From: Fusarium oxysporum f. sp. lycopersici 4287
Lineage: Eukaryota > Ascomycota > Sordariomycetes > Hypocreales > Nectriaceae
NCBI RefSeq assembly: GCF_000149955.1
Contig: NW_017264847.1
Coordinates: 99,647 to 163,646 of the forward strand
Direction of reading: 5' to 3'
DNA length: 64,000 nucleotides
In this document: in pieces, positions 44,414-56,202 of the stretch
Position numbering within the stretch: position 1 is the first letter of the stretch
How the letters are laid out: each line of letters starts with the position of its first letter
Translations under genes and position numbers: made by a program
The notes under the pieces: generated by a model
What the model saw: only the letters and a program-made list of their open reading frames with translations
Database searches by the model: none
What the model was told of the DNA's origin: nothing

Positions 44414-46019
44414 TCATGTGCTTTGGTGTACATTTGTACGCTTGAGAGCTACTTTATCACTGCGCCCAAACATCCCCAGCATCAGGGGCAAAGGTATCAT
44501 TGCCATTGCCAGCACAGCTTGAAAGACAGTGAAGTCCTTCATGTTGCGAGGCGGCTCAGCACTCTCAGTAGCCTTCATACCATTGCCGAGAATGATGAAG
44601 CACCCGCCAAGAAGCTGACCGCCAGCCCAGGCAGTAGTGCTAGTGATCTCGGCGCCCGCGGGATACGAGAACTCTGTCAGAACCTCCAAGACAACAGGGA
44701 CGATAGAAAGCGACGAGATACCGATGAGGCAGAGAACAGCGTATAGTGCACCGATCTCTTTTGCACCTGGAACCCATACGAATGCGAGATAGCAGAGCCC
44801 TCCGATTACCACTCCGCATTTGATGACGAGGATGAACTTCTTGGTTCGGTCGATTATGGGAGCTGTGACGGCAGAGAAGACGAGACCTAGAACGATGAGG
44901 AGACCGCCTCCAATACCGGCCTCGGTATCCGAAAACCCGTAGGGTGTGACAATCTGGTTGATCAGGGACGTTGTGGCGACGAAGAGACCAGTGTAGACCC
45001 AGAATGGGATGATGATCAGGTAACACTCTAGCGACTGAACCAATATTCGTAGCGATGGTAGAACCTTGGGTCGTTCTATATGGTGAATCGCCGATGGGGA
45101 AGTTGGCGGCGCGGCAGGAATAAAACAACCAGGAATGGCCACGGCAGATGACTGCAGATGTAAGCTTCTAAACGACTGTCTGGGGATAAAGGGTCGGAGG
45201 GTTGAGACATACAATGATGGCCACATATAAGACCACAGAAGAGATATCACTAGGTTCATTCGTCCACAACGGAACGACGATGGATCCAATCGCTGCTCCA
45301 GTTGGGTTTGCAAGACTCATAACAGCCGTCGCCGTCACACGTCCTTTGCTCGTAAACCACGTTTCGGAGAAGCGCGTGGGGGCACTCAAAACAAGAGATT
45401 GCGACATGCCCAAGAGAGCTTGAGCGACAGCGACGACGGAAACCTTGTTCCCATCGGAAGAGTAAGATCCAGCATAGCGAACCCAGTTGCCGATTAGGAG
45501 AAGAGCACTTCCGCTGATGAGGGTTGGACGAAGACCCCAGTCAAGAAGCTTGATGGTGACGAAAGTCATGGCGAAGTTTGCAAAGACGAAGATGCTGCTT
45601 AGCCAGTTCACCATTGTCTCGTCTACTCCGTAAAATTGGGCTGTAGATGAAGTGACGGGCGCAAATGTGAGCCACTGGAGGTATTGTCAGCATACAGTGA
45701 TCTCCTTGGCAAGATTCAATACTGTGCGGCAGAACACAAGCGTATGTGCAAGGTAATCCCTAACAGACTGATCACAAGAACGACATACCGACCAGCTAAC
45801 CATGACGTTTAGCAGTGTCAACACAACAAGCCCGAACCAACGGATCTTGTATGTCCTGTACGGCTGTTCAATACTACCGCGCCTGACTGAGGAGGTTGAA
45901 TCGTCGGGGGCAAAGACAGTCGGAGAGTTAGGGTTCTTCTTGTCCATGTCAGCGCTAGGACCTGCAGATTGAGCTGCTGGGGCTGCTTCGAACACGGAAT
46001 TCTGAGATGTTGACGCCAT
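44414..46019 (-). CDS. MFS transporter of the FLVCR (haem/choline exporter-like) type, 476 aa
   Basis: Three exons (46019-45789, 45674-45213, 45151-44414) sum to 477 codons. After a polar N-terminus the first helix has the family signature YRTYKIRWFGLVVLTLLNVMV and SWSWLTFAPV, made across intron 1. Then come FSETWFTSKGRVTATAVMSL and, in the second half, YGFSDTEAGIGGG, all typical of FLVCR/DIRC2-like MFS proteins. It has 12 predicted helices. Family members in animals move haem or choline/ethanolamine; fungal substrates are not known. The Met at 46019 was preferred over an earlier one because it begins the usual polar leader. It shares the GC-rich promoter segment near 46.3 kb with the divergent Zn2Cys6 gene. 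Confidence 0.88.
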
Positions 46020-46517
46020 TTTCGCTGCCTCCTTGGTCTGTTGTTTGTCTACTTGGTGATGGTTCAACAAAAATGGCATCACATTTAAATGACAAGCTCC
46101 GTGGAAATAAACGCAAAGGGAGCCCTGACTTGGGTGATGTCTCTATCTATTCTATTGCATATCTAAGCGCGTATTGTTGTGATACCTGAGTCAGGCGAAG
46201 ATATTTCCCCCCCTGGTTACCCCGCAAACGTAGCTTTCTTTATCTTAGATATGCCGAGATCGACAATCAAGGCTAACTTGTTTATCACAGACCGGGCCCG
46301 CGGGTCGCGAGGCGCGGGCTGCGCGGGCCGCCTCCTTTCCCCACCTCATTTTCTCAACATTAAGCCGGTTGCGCATTGACCGGCCATGATGATTCTCTCC
46401 GACACTCCGATCGTATCGCCCACTGGGGTTTCACGTTGTATCATACACCGACTCCATCGTTTGCAGGCGAAATCAAGCATCAAAAGTTTACTCATCATCG
46501 CCGAGTGAGAGAAAAAA
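46020..46517. promoter_or_regulatory. Divergent promoter with GC-rich CCGCGG island
   Basis: Between the FLVCR-like gene and the Zn2Cys6 gene. At 46291-46332 there is a GC-only island that contains GGGCCCGCGGG (CCGCGG at 46298-46303) and further GCGCGGGC words. It lies 279 bp and 215 bp from the two start codons. The contrast with the flanks is striking. Confidence 0.5.
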
Positions 46518-48987
46518 ATGGCCGAGGAACATTCCCCAGAGCCAGTTGGTCGAGTGGTAAGAACCTCATCTACTTCCATGTCCAGGCTAGATAGTCAACG
46601 TCGAGAATTACCATCTAATACTGGCTGTCATATTGGCGTAGTGCGACCGATGCCGTCTTCGAAAGGTGGGCTGCGCCCCGATAAAAGCTTGTACAGTGAC
46701 TAAAATTGAAGCAACAATAAAGATTCGATGCGATAGATTATTTCCGTGTTCCAATTGCCGAACAGTCCAAAAGGCCTGTAGCTTGGTTGGGTCCACGCAA
46801 GGAATACGGCAATCCAAGCAAAGAGTCCTCATATCCTCACAATAGTAAGTCCCTCTATCAACTGTCTATTGATTAAGATAAACCGTATCTTAATTGGCTT
46901 GCTTGAAAAACAGCGAACAAAAGATAGATCGCATAGAGAACCGTCTTGAGGGTATAGAACAGCTCTTGCGTAGGGCTTTTGATGAACAACCTATTACCAG
47001 AAGTGTTGCAAGACCTCCCGAGTCGTTACCTACAGACTCTTTCAATGTCTCCAGGGACTTTGGAGACAGCAGCAGAAATGGACCAAGCTATGCTGACTCA
47101 GAGATGGCTTTGGAGGGCAGCAGCTCCATGAAGGCTGCTACAGTGTACGCGAGCGACTTCTTCCAGACTGTCCTCGGGCAATCACCAGCCGCCGACACAA
47201 GCACGCGTGTTAACGCTGCATTATTTTCACTGAAGCAAATGATCGAGATTAATAGCTACCGGTCTATGGGGGATCGAATACCGAGTCGAAGGGAGACCCA
47301 GAATGATGGAATAAGAGACCTGGCAATGCCGCCCCTGCAGTCCGTTCTCACCATTCTGCGAGAATTAAAAGGGAGGCTTCAAAACAGATTCACATACGTG
47401 GCTGGTATGGACTAACCGTTTATAGAAACGAAACTGGTCACACTGACCATAGTTAGTCTGTTCATCTCCAAAGACAGACTGATCGATTGTTGCCGAGAGA
47501 TATACTTCGCAGTCGACAACTTCTCACTTCCGACCTTCTTAATCGCAAACGCAACCTTACGTTACCTGTTCCAGGAGAAAGCTCAACAGTCGCAAGATCC
47601 GTCGTCTCGTGAGGAGTATCGCAAACTGTTTCAACTATGTCGAGGTAACCTCGAGACAGCAATGAACAAGTTCAATGTTCTCGCGCCACCCAGCCTGGAG
47701 AACGCAGAGGCCTTCCTTCTCGGGGTCAGTATCCTTACATAGACTCTACAAGTTTAGGACCGACACTAAAATACTTCAAATAGGCCATCTATGCCATCGA
47801 GGTATCGCAACCAATGCTTGCTTGGCAACTCGTGTCCGGCGCGGGAGGGATATGCCAGACGCTTGGCTGGCATCAACTCGTTCCTAATAGCGATAGCACC
47901 ACTGATCGGAAAATATCTCTCTTCTGGCTAACTTACCTCCTTGATAAAGGACTCTCCTTACGCCTCGGTCGACCGGCTGTTATACACGATGAGGAGATTA
48001 CGCTACCGGAACGGCTTGACAAAGCAGATGTACCAGGTGGCTGGAGGGACTTACTTACGCAATGGATCCGCCATTCACGACTTGTTGGCAGGGCCTATCA
48101 AGATCTATACAGTCCGTCGGCGCTTAGAAAATCAGTACAAGAGCGTGGCGAGCGCGCAAGGAACTTGATGGCAGCCCTAAAACGAATCATGGATGACTCG
48201 TTGATGCCACTTGGGCAGGCACATCTGATGGAACGCAACACTGGGGACTTTGGATCAGCGCCTAATAGAATGATCAAGACAGTTCTGAAGGCTGATGAGG
48301 TGTGGTACTGGACGACTCTAACATTTATACGAAGGGCCGTTCCTTCAACTGAAGGCGGACATGGTGCTGTTAGCCCTGCGTGTCTGGAATCTGCTAGGAT
48401 GGCTTTTGAAGCACATGGGGAATGCATGAGAATGACTGACCCCAGCTCAGAGACAAAAGCTGTATATCTGCTATGGTAATGTTGCCTTACCTCCTATCCA
48501 GATTACACATTAGAGAGTTCTAATGAGTGATTTTGTACGCAGGACAATTATCTACACCCCATTCGTGCCGCTGATCGTTGTATTCTGCAACGTAATCGAG
48601 ACCTCCAACCCAGAAGACATTCGCATACTTGGGGAGTTTTGCGAATCGTTGAAACCATTGTGCGGTATATTCGAGGCTATCCAGGAGCTACACGACCTTT
48701 GTCAAGTTCTGTACAACCTGGCGATCTCATACGTCGAAGCGAAGTCACAAAGCCAAGGGGGTGTCGATAAAATGGTCGAAGATGGGTTTGATGTTCAATC
48801 GAAGAGCACGCATGGGGCAATGTCGTTTAGTAGTAGTTACTTCGATACTTTTTCTACAGGATCGAGTATTCCAGTGCCTCAGCTGAATAGTCATGTTTCG
48901 CAGGTCAGGGACTGGATCTCGGGGAATATGCATTGGATGGATGTTTCGCAAGAGGACTTCTCCGAGTTCTTGGCACAGTTGTCATAG
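46518..48987 (+). CDS. Zn2Cys6 transcription factor with fungal_trans domain, 694 aa
   Basis: Likely pathway regulator. Seven exons (46518-46556, 46642-46665, 46723-46844, 46914-47404, 47453-47724, 47784-48475, 48543-48987) total exactly 695 codons. The zinc cluster C14-x2-C17-x6-C24-x5-C30-x2-C33-x6-C40 is built from three exons; the second is only 24 nt and encodes CDRCRLRK. A coiled-coil linker follows (EQKIDRIENRLEGIEQLLRR). The middle homology region contains SLFISKDRLIDCCREIYF, GGICQTLGWHQL and ISLFWLTYLLDKGLSLRLGR, hallmark words of the fungal-specific transcription factor domain. Neighbours are the amine-oxidase, dehydrogenase and monooxygenase genes with CCGCGG promoter sites, so it is the best candidate regulator of that cluster, by inference. 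Confidence 0.93.
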
Positions 48988-49697
48988 CTTAAGTGCGACA
49001 GATAACAGAATTCTACCTTTTACAAATCCTTTTTGGTGACGAAGTAGTCAAAGGAACTCAAGTTTGGTCCCCACGGTCTGTACCGTCAGATACGGCATAC
49101 GGCAGGGTGTCAGGGGTGTAGGCTCGGGCACTGAAAAGCTTTCCTTTCTTCAGGCTCTCCGTAGATCTTCAACTTCGACATCACATCTCAAGTTGCATAT
49201 GCATAACTTCAGCTAAAAATGAGAGGCTACGAAGTAGCATGTAATGTAACTTGAGAAGGAATGTACAGCGAGTGGAGAGGGTGCGGGTTTCTATCCACTG
49301 CCGAGACCAATGAAGGTCCATGAAACGGCTGCAACTGGCCGCTGAGCCCAACGCCAGGCCGGACCAGGCTTAATGAGTAATAAGCGATTGCTACCAGAAT
49401 GAAATTACGAGACCTATCCGAAAATAGAGGTGACAAGGATGTTTGGATACAGCGCTACTTGCCCAAATAAGAGCAATTGTCAAACTGGCCCAGGGTAAAT
49501 TCGTCCTAAGCTGTGCGGGAAGAGTCCTTGGCACCTCCAACCAATAATTATGGAAGAGACAGAGAGACGGGCGGAAAAGTAGAAAAATTCATGTCATTCA
49601 GTTACAATAAGCATCTGAAAGACCAAATAGCCATTGCACCAACGTCGCATGTAAGATGCACTAATCTAGTGGAACCATGTATGTCTAGAAAAGCCCT
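48988..49697. other. Intergenic, tail to tail
   Basis: 3' flanks of regulator and amine oxidase. No coding-quality frame or repeat was seen. Confidence 0.5.
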
Positions 49698-51913
49698 TCA
49701 CCGACAGCAAACCTCTCGTTCATCCCCATTGCTGACACCATTGGTGGGGACCAACACACTCTTGTTGACAGCCTGAGTACTAGGGGGTACATCAAGAGCA
49801 GGATTGCGATCAAAAAAGTCAGCAGGTTTGAGCGCAACAGTGATAGCCTCAGCTGGCATAACCGGGTAATCCTCCACGCGGGGATTATGCGTAAGTCCAT
49901 AGGTCGCCCACACGACCAGATCCTCTCCCCGAACATTATCCTTGCGCGCCGCGTAATCCGCCACACCGTCCTTCTCAATCAGACTCTGGTTGGTCCACTT
50001 TCCACCAGCCCAGAGATCATCATCCTTGTAGCGGGTTACCCAGATATGATGCTCTGCGAAACGAGCGCGCTTGCGGACGAGGGAGGCTTGATCGGCCATG
50101 AGGAGTTGTGCTGGTGGGGCTATGACCTTGAAACCGACTGGGTTCTTGGAGATGGGGTTGAGCTTCTTCTCGTTGACAATCTTGAAGACTCGGGCCTTCT
50201 GTGGGTCGGCATCTAAGGAGCAACTCTTTTCGATAAAGGTCTTGTGCAGCTTCCAAGCATTGCCGTAGGGGTTCTCCTCTGATATGGGCAAACCGATGGA
50301 GTCTTCCTGTACGAGCGTATTCTCAATGCCATCGATCATGGGGTCGATACGGAGACTGAAGAGATGCTGGTGATTAGCGGCCAGAACACCGGGAGACACG
50401 ACGTTGCCCCAGTGGCTTGTCTTTCCTTCATCGATCAGACTAGTGGCGAGAATTCCGGTTGCTCTGGTCTCGAACTCGATGGTTCCGTTTTGCCAGAAGT
50501 GCCAGGAAAACGCGTACTCGTAATTTCCAACGGTGATGATGCTCTGAACCACGAGAGTTCGGGCACGGGTGACAGCAGCAACGTCAGTTCTGGCATTGGT
50601 ATGCTTCCATCCAATACCGGCGTCCTGATTCAACAGTTATTAAGGGACTTTCTTCGCAATTGAAATAACGCCATACCTGTTCATGCAGACAAATCACGTT
50701 GGGGGCTTGGTAGGGCTTCCCGTCGGAAGCGGTGAGTAAGGCATCGAAATAGCTGATATGTCCCAAGCAATCACAGCCGAGCTTCAGGTTGTTAGCTGTC
50801 AGGCCCGCACCAGCGTCGCCGAGATCAAAAGCTTGTCGACGATGGTATGGATATCTGGGATCTGTCCATCGACGGTTAGTCAAGATTCACAATCTTTTGA
50901 GGGCTTTTCTTACCTCCATATGGTACCGTCATCTCACTCATGCTCAAGCGATAGAAGGTCTTTCGTCCATCATACCTCACATCATGGATGGTCATGCCCT
51001 CTCGCCAATTGAAGCCAATGCGGAATCGCCATTTCTGCCAGGAGATAGAGTTCCCATCCTGCACGGTGTAGCTGGGTCCTTCAGGCTGTTGAATGACAAG
51101 AGGCTTGAGATCATCTCGCAGCTTGACGCTCAGAAGATCAGGGTGATATTCGTTCTCGGCGCAGTGAGCAAGAGGAGCCTCTAGTGCCGTATGGATGGCT
51201 GCTCCGTCCTCCTTGCCACCCGTAGGCAGAGCGTCAATTCGAACGAGTTTCAGATCAACCGAGTCAATGACGGGAGAAATGGGAAGCGGGTAAGAGTACA
51301 TGTTACTCTCAAGGTGATTATGCGGGGCGCGGGCGTAGAGCATAGCTTGAACCAGTCTAGGGGTCTCCAATGAAGAGTCTTTGTCTGCTCCGAACGGCCA
51401 AGTGTCGCATTGGACCGTCACGTTGGGGTCCAGACCAAGCTTCTTGATAGCGTCTAGGACCTCTGGATGAGATAGAATGGCATAGTTGAATGCGATAACC
51501 TCATCCCTGTTAGATCAGTGTCAGTTGCCTTTCTCATGCATGGTAAGAACGTATACGAACCTGTCGAAGCCGGCATAATCTCCAGGCTTAGATAGGGTCG
51601 ACTTGACCTCGGTCCCAGTGTCCAGACTGACGATGCTTTCAGTGAAACCTGGCTTGCCAGGGAAGGTATAGAGGACCTGAGCGCATCTAGGTACGAACGG
51701 ACGGGCAGAGACAGGGACACCGTCACTCTCCGCATCCAAGTATGGAAGAAGTAAGGACTTGGGAGGTTCGGAAAGCGTTGTGTGTTTGAACCTGACTTCC
51801 TCCTTGCCTTCAAACTTCTCTTTGACGAGTGTTCTCACTATCTCCGCGGCTTTAAGCATCTCCTCCTCGCTCAAAGCGTGGAGGGGATGAGTGCGTTGGC
51901 CTTGAACTGTCAT
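49698..51913 (-). CDS. Copper amine oxidase (topaquinone), 685 aa
   Basis: Oxidatively deaminates primary amines to aldehydes with H2O2 and NH3. Four exons (51913-51561, 51506-50914, 50861-50677, 50624-49698) give 686 codons, the normal length for fungal peroxisomal or cytosolic forms. The cofactor-forming Tyr412 lies in GNYEYAFSW; copper ligands include the HQHLFSLRID pair and a later conserved His. YPYHRRQAFDLGD and YFDALL match the central catalytic domain. There is no signal peptide; the C-terminus REVCCR is not a classical peroxisome signal. Three CCGCGG sites lie 200-305 bp upstream. The nearby dehydrogenases could act on the aldehyde product. Confidence 0.95.
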
Positions 51914-52737
51914 GGTGTTTCCGTTATCGTATTCAAAATGCTGTATTCTTGTCTCTTACAAAACTGTGAAAGCATCATCACATTGTATTTATTTTATGCC
52001 AGCTATAACATCTATTGCATCTAACCTTTGCTCAGAAACCTTATCGCCAGCGACTGTATCACCTGAACACCTCGTGAGTAGCACAAAGCAGCTGTTCACG
52101 AGCTATCATCGTCCGCGGACACCGATTTGATGATACTCGACGAGTGCGGCCCGCGGCGCAACTAATGTTATCCCGCTGTTTGCTATCTGGTGATACCCGA
52201 TAACAGTGCGGCCCGCGGCGCGATCAATCGCGTCCGTTATCTGCAGTCCACTGACCCCCTCGTAATTGTTGCGGTTAGTTTCCGGGGTACCCCGCACTCG
52301 ATCGACCTAGTGGCGGCCACGCGAGATTCGTGTGCCTGATACAGTGTTCATGGTCATTTTCTGCCGAGGCACGGTCTCAGCCAGTCGCAACGATGTGTTT
52401 GTAAATGGAATGTTCTTTGTTTCTGCGCAGGGTCCTACCGTTATGGCTCCTGTGTCTGTATTGTATGGTCGCTGTACCAGGACAGGAGAAGCAGCTGACT
52501 AGTCGCATGCTCATATACCTGTTTTGACGATCAAATGGCAAGGCATAGCCCTACGACATCAGTCGGAGCTCATCGGCTTATAGTGATTGAGTTTCAAGTA
52601 ATGTAAAAAGAATAATTGCAATTCAACTACTTGCAGTGCTACGACAAACTATCTGGGTAAGATGCGTACAGAGCCAAAGAATAATAATTTCATCTACCTA
52701 TCCATGCAACATTGTGTCCAAACTAGCTCACAGACAC
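51914..52737. other. Amine-oxidase promoter and SDR 3' flank
   Basis: 824 bp. The first 310 bp hold three CCGCGG palindromes including two near-identical copies of a GTGCGGCCCGCGGCGC block. The 62-63 codon frames here are chance frames. Confidence 0.5.
52113..52218. promoter_or_regulatory. Repeated GTGCGGCCCGCGGCGC element in the amine-oxidase promoter
   Basis: CCGCGG occurs at 52113-52118, 52151-52156 and 52213-52218. The last two are embedded in the same 16-bp block, spaced 62 bp apart, each preceded by GATACYCGA-like words. This looks like a tandem binding site for a Zn2Cys6 dimer. Confidence 0.5.
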
Positions 52738-53936
52738 TCAACTAATAAATCCCTTGATTCTCATCTCAATCTCTGTCCAGCGCCAGAGCTCCTCTGCCAG
52801 CTTCGGATCTTGCGCAGTTGGAGTCGTTTTGCCAACGATACCGACAGGTTTCAAATATTCTCCACTCATATCCCGATGAAAGTCTGGGCCGGCGATGGCG
52901 AAGAGAGACGTATATGCCGCAGTCTCAAGTGGGCTGTAGAGCCTGAAAAGTCGCATCACCGGGACGAGTGCTTGCCAAGCCCACGAACCGGTAGCGTTAC
53001 GGCCTAGACCACTTGGCCATTTGATCAGGACATGGCATAAACAAGATTATAGATAAATAGATGACTCACGTGTCAATTGTACCTGGATGCAGACTCGCGG
53101 TCCAAATCTCTTCCTGTCCGTCATTCTCAGGTGATGGACCATATCTGCGATGTAGTTCTTTGGCGTGCAAGATGTTGGCTAGCTTAGACATGCCGTATCG
53201 CGAAAATGCACTGCCCTTGATTTGGTTTATATCATTGAAATCGATTCCTGCCGAAGGGGAAAACAAGAGATGGCCGTCGGAGCTAACGTTGACAACTCGG
53301 ACAGTTCCAGGGCTGGTCGATCGCGCAGACTGGGTGAGGATAGGCAATAAACTGTAGGTCAAAAGCCAGTGAGAAAGGTAGTTTGTCTAAGCAGTGTGAA
53401 TTCAAAGGTTAGTCCAGATCATAGCCTTTCTTGAATTATAACTCACCTGGAATTGAGCTTCGTAATGATCTACAGATTCCTCGTAAGGCGTAGCCATTAT
53501 ACCCGCGTTGTTCACTAGACCATGGAGCCTCGATTCTTTTCTATCCACGTCATCGTTAATCTCAACCAAGATCGTAATGGGAACTAATTGTCTTGGTATA
53601 CTTACCGTACAAACTCGTCAGCCGCGGTCTTGACTGTCTTCAAGTTCATCATGTCCATTACCAAGACGCATATATCTGCATGAGGATATTGGCTTTTGAT
53701 CTCGACGATGGCAGCGTTGGCTTTAGCCTCGGATCGTGCACCCATGTAAACTTTCGCCTTGTGAGCTGCCAATTCCAGTACGGTATTGAACCCACTGGTC
53801 CATGTATTAGCCAATTTCTACTCCCCCAGCATAACCATGCTGAAAATGACAAGTTAACATACATTCCGGCATTTCCTCCGGTTACAATGTAAACTTGCCC
53901 CGACAAGTCAGGAAGTGATTGTGGTGTAAACGTCAT
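52738..53936 (-). CDS. Short-chain dehydrogenase/reductase (retinol-dehydrogenase-like), 315 aa
   Basis: Five exons (53936-53863, 53794-53606, 53540-53447, 53386-53070, 53011-52738) join to 316 codons. The cofactor motif TGGNAGIG is completed across intron 1; NNAGIM, a Ser in NVSSDGH and the catalytic YGMSK follow, then HPGTIDT. This is a classical SDR that should interconvert an alcohol and a carbonyl with NAD(P). Its C-terminal extension (about 90 residues after HPG) matches WW-oxidoreductase/retinol-dehydrogenase-like fungal members. A GGGCCCGCGG block lies 110 bp upstream. It stands between the amine oxidase and a zinc alcohol dehydrogenase on the same strand. Confidence 0.93.
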
Positions 53937-54337
53937 TGTAGATGGAGATTTGCGCTAGACTATGGCTCGTGGTGTTACTGCAGAAATTTGGACAATGAGA
54001 AGCTGCCAGCTCCTTTTTAATATTGAAACATGCGTTAGCTCGGGCCCGCGGATTCCACAATTTCCCCGTAGCTAGATACGGATGAGATTTGCATAAACCT
54101 AAAATATGTATGTATAACTAGCACTGCATAGAGCAACGTGACAAGGCTTTCAAATACCCATTTAATGACTATTATCATAAGTCCCAAGTCAAAATGACAA
54201 GTAATGGTGCAATCACGGACTAATCCTGTTTTTTAATTCTCCTTTTTAATAACTTTACTTTCTACATCGTAGCTGATTGCTGGCGATAAGCTTAGGCTGC
54301 TAACACACATAAATAGGACACGATATTCCCTACATAA
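53937..54337. promoter_or_regulatory. SDR promoter with CCGCGG site
   Basis: 401 bp. GGGCCCGCGG occurs at 54042-54051, 110 bp upstream of the SDR start. The rest is AT-rich 3' flank of the next gene. Confidence 0.45.
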
Positions 54338-55669
54338 CTAAACGCGAACCAATATCTTAACTTGAGTGTCCTTGTAGTTAATCAGCGTTTTGAAGCCCTT
54401 TTCCTCAATTTGATCCATCTCAATCAAACTAGTAATCATTGGCTCCGGATTCAGATCACCTATCTTCGTCAGCAATCTGTCACCTGACAGTCATGGTTAA
54501 AATGCCTTACCGCGGGCAAGAGCATCGATAACCTCCTGGAATACCGATGCCGTATATGTTGCCGAGCCTTTGAAAGTTCTCTCGTTCAGCATAAAATAGT
54601 TAGGCGAGATGGTAACCTCGGTAGCCCAGAGCGCTACATTCACAATGACAGATCGGGGTCTAGATGCAGCAAGTGCAGTCTCCAGAGTGCTCTGAACGCC
54701 GGCACAGTCAAAGACGACTTGAACGCCTTCTCCTGCGCAAAGCTTCTTGCACTCTTCACCCACATTCGTCTTTGTAGGATCTAAAACAGTGGTAGCCCCA
54801 AAATTGGTCGCAAACTCTCGTCGTTTGTCTGCGGTCTCGGTAACAATGATCTGATTTGCACCTTTGCTCTTGAGAACTTGGAGAATGGCTAGGCCAATAG
54901 GGCCAGCGCCGAGGATGAGAGCTGTGTCACCAGGCTGGAAGTTGCTCTGCTGTACAGCGTTCCAGGCCACAGCCAAGGGTTCGACCAGGGCTTGTGCTGT
55001 TAGTGGCGCATTGTCAAAGTTGAGGAGTAGATGTGCATACCGGCAACCTGCAGGGGTATGTTATCAGGAATCTTGAAGACCGCATATCGTGGGACAGTCG
55101 TGTACGTGGCCAACCCCCCTCCGATTCCTATGATGATGTCAGCCGTGGCATCCGCGTGTATGTCCTTGCGGAATTCCATACCACTCAGGCCGATGAATCC
55201 AGAGTTGGAGCAGCAATTGATCAGACCTCTCTGACAAGAACTGCATGTTCCGTCAAAAATGATCGGTTGGACAACTACCCTGTCGCCTGGCTTGAGATCA
55301 TCAACCTCATCACCGACGTCAGAAACAACGCCACTATACTCATGGCCAATGATGACTGGGGCACTTTTGCCAGTCACAGGATGAGGTGTTGTCGGGATCA
55401 GGAAAGCACCCTCAAGATATTCGTGAAGATCTATATTTGCATGTTAGTAATGAAATTGACCAGATGTGTTGGCATCCACCTGTCCCGCAGATTCCCACAA
55501 AAGCCGGTTTCAGCTGTGCTTCTAGTTAGCCTTGTCATATTGGAAGTTTGTCATCAGTGGAGGAACAACTGACCTGGACTTCTTTGGCACCAGGCTTTGG
55601 GACATTGACTTCTTCGATTCTGATGTCGCCCTTGCCGTGGAACACAACTGCCTGCATGGTATCTGCCAT
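54338..55669 (-). CDS. Zinc alcohol/butanediol-type dehydrogenase, 375 aa
   Basis: Medium-chain dehydrogenase that interconverts secondary alcohols or diols and ketones. Five exons (55669-55574, 55513-55480, 55430-55041, 54996-54511, 54459-54338) total 376 codons; exon 2 is only 34 nt and carries most of the GICGTD zinc motif. GHEYSGVV supplies the His-Glu ligands, CSSCQRGLINCC the structural zinc, and ILGAGPIG the NAD fold. The last exon restores the normal C-terminus (GFKTLINYKDTQVKILVRV). Motif spelling is closest to (R,R)-butanediol dehydrogenase-like fungal proteins. It is divergent from a Baeyer-Villiger monooxygenase; a ketone produced here would be a natural substrate for that enzyme, which is an inference. 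Confidence 0.94.
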
Positions 55670-56202
55670 CTTGTAATTTCTGTCTTTCTAAAACAAGAGT
55701 TGTCAATATTGTATTCTCAGTAGTAAGATTAATCAAGATCGGTCTAGTTTGCAGTCAAGCTTAAGCATGTAGTAACGCAGTATATGACTCTTCTGATAAC
55801 AGCCAGGTGATAAATGCCGAGTGCGAACACCCAACTCCACTATTTCCCCATGGGGTTGTACCAATGCGGGGTCTAGCAGTCTGGCTTCCCGTTCTCTCTC
55901 CGCATCATTTGTCGCCCCGCGGCGCGACACACCCGCGGAGGACCGAATAACGCAACCCGACAAAGTTTGGGTCTAGACCGTTACGTTGGTGGCCTCGGTC
56001 AGGCGACCTAACTGCGTCTCACTTTCTGATGCGGTGCCGGACGTGTAAGTCCCATGTCATTATAGCAGATTTGTTCTAAGTGGTCGTGTACTTCATATAT
56101 TATCATATATAGTAAAGAAGAAATTAAAGTATCTTAATGTTCATCAATTATCGCTCGAAAGCAACTGAAAAAACTCTTTGTCCTCAGCCTTTTACTTTCA
56201 AG
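55670..56202. promoter_or_regulatory. Divergent promoter between ADH and BVMO with two CCGCGG sites
   Basis: CCCCGCGGCGCG (core 55917-55922) and ACCCGCGGAGG (core 55933-55938) sit in the middle of a 533-bp divergent spacer, about 250-285 bp from either start. A single regulator could drive both genes. Confidence 0.5.
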
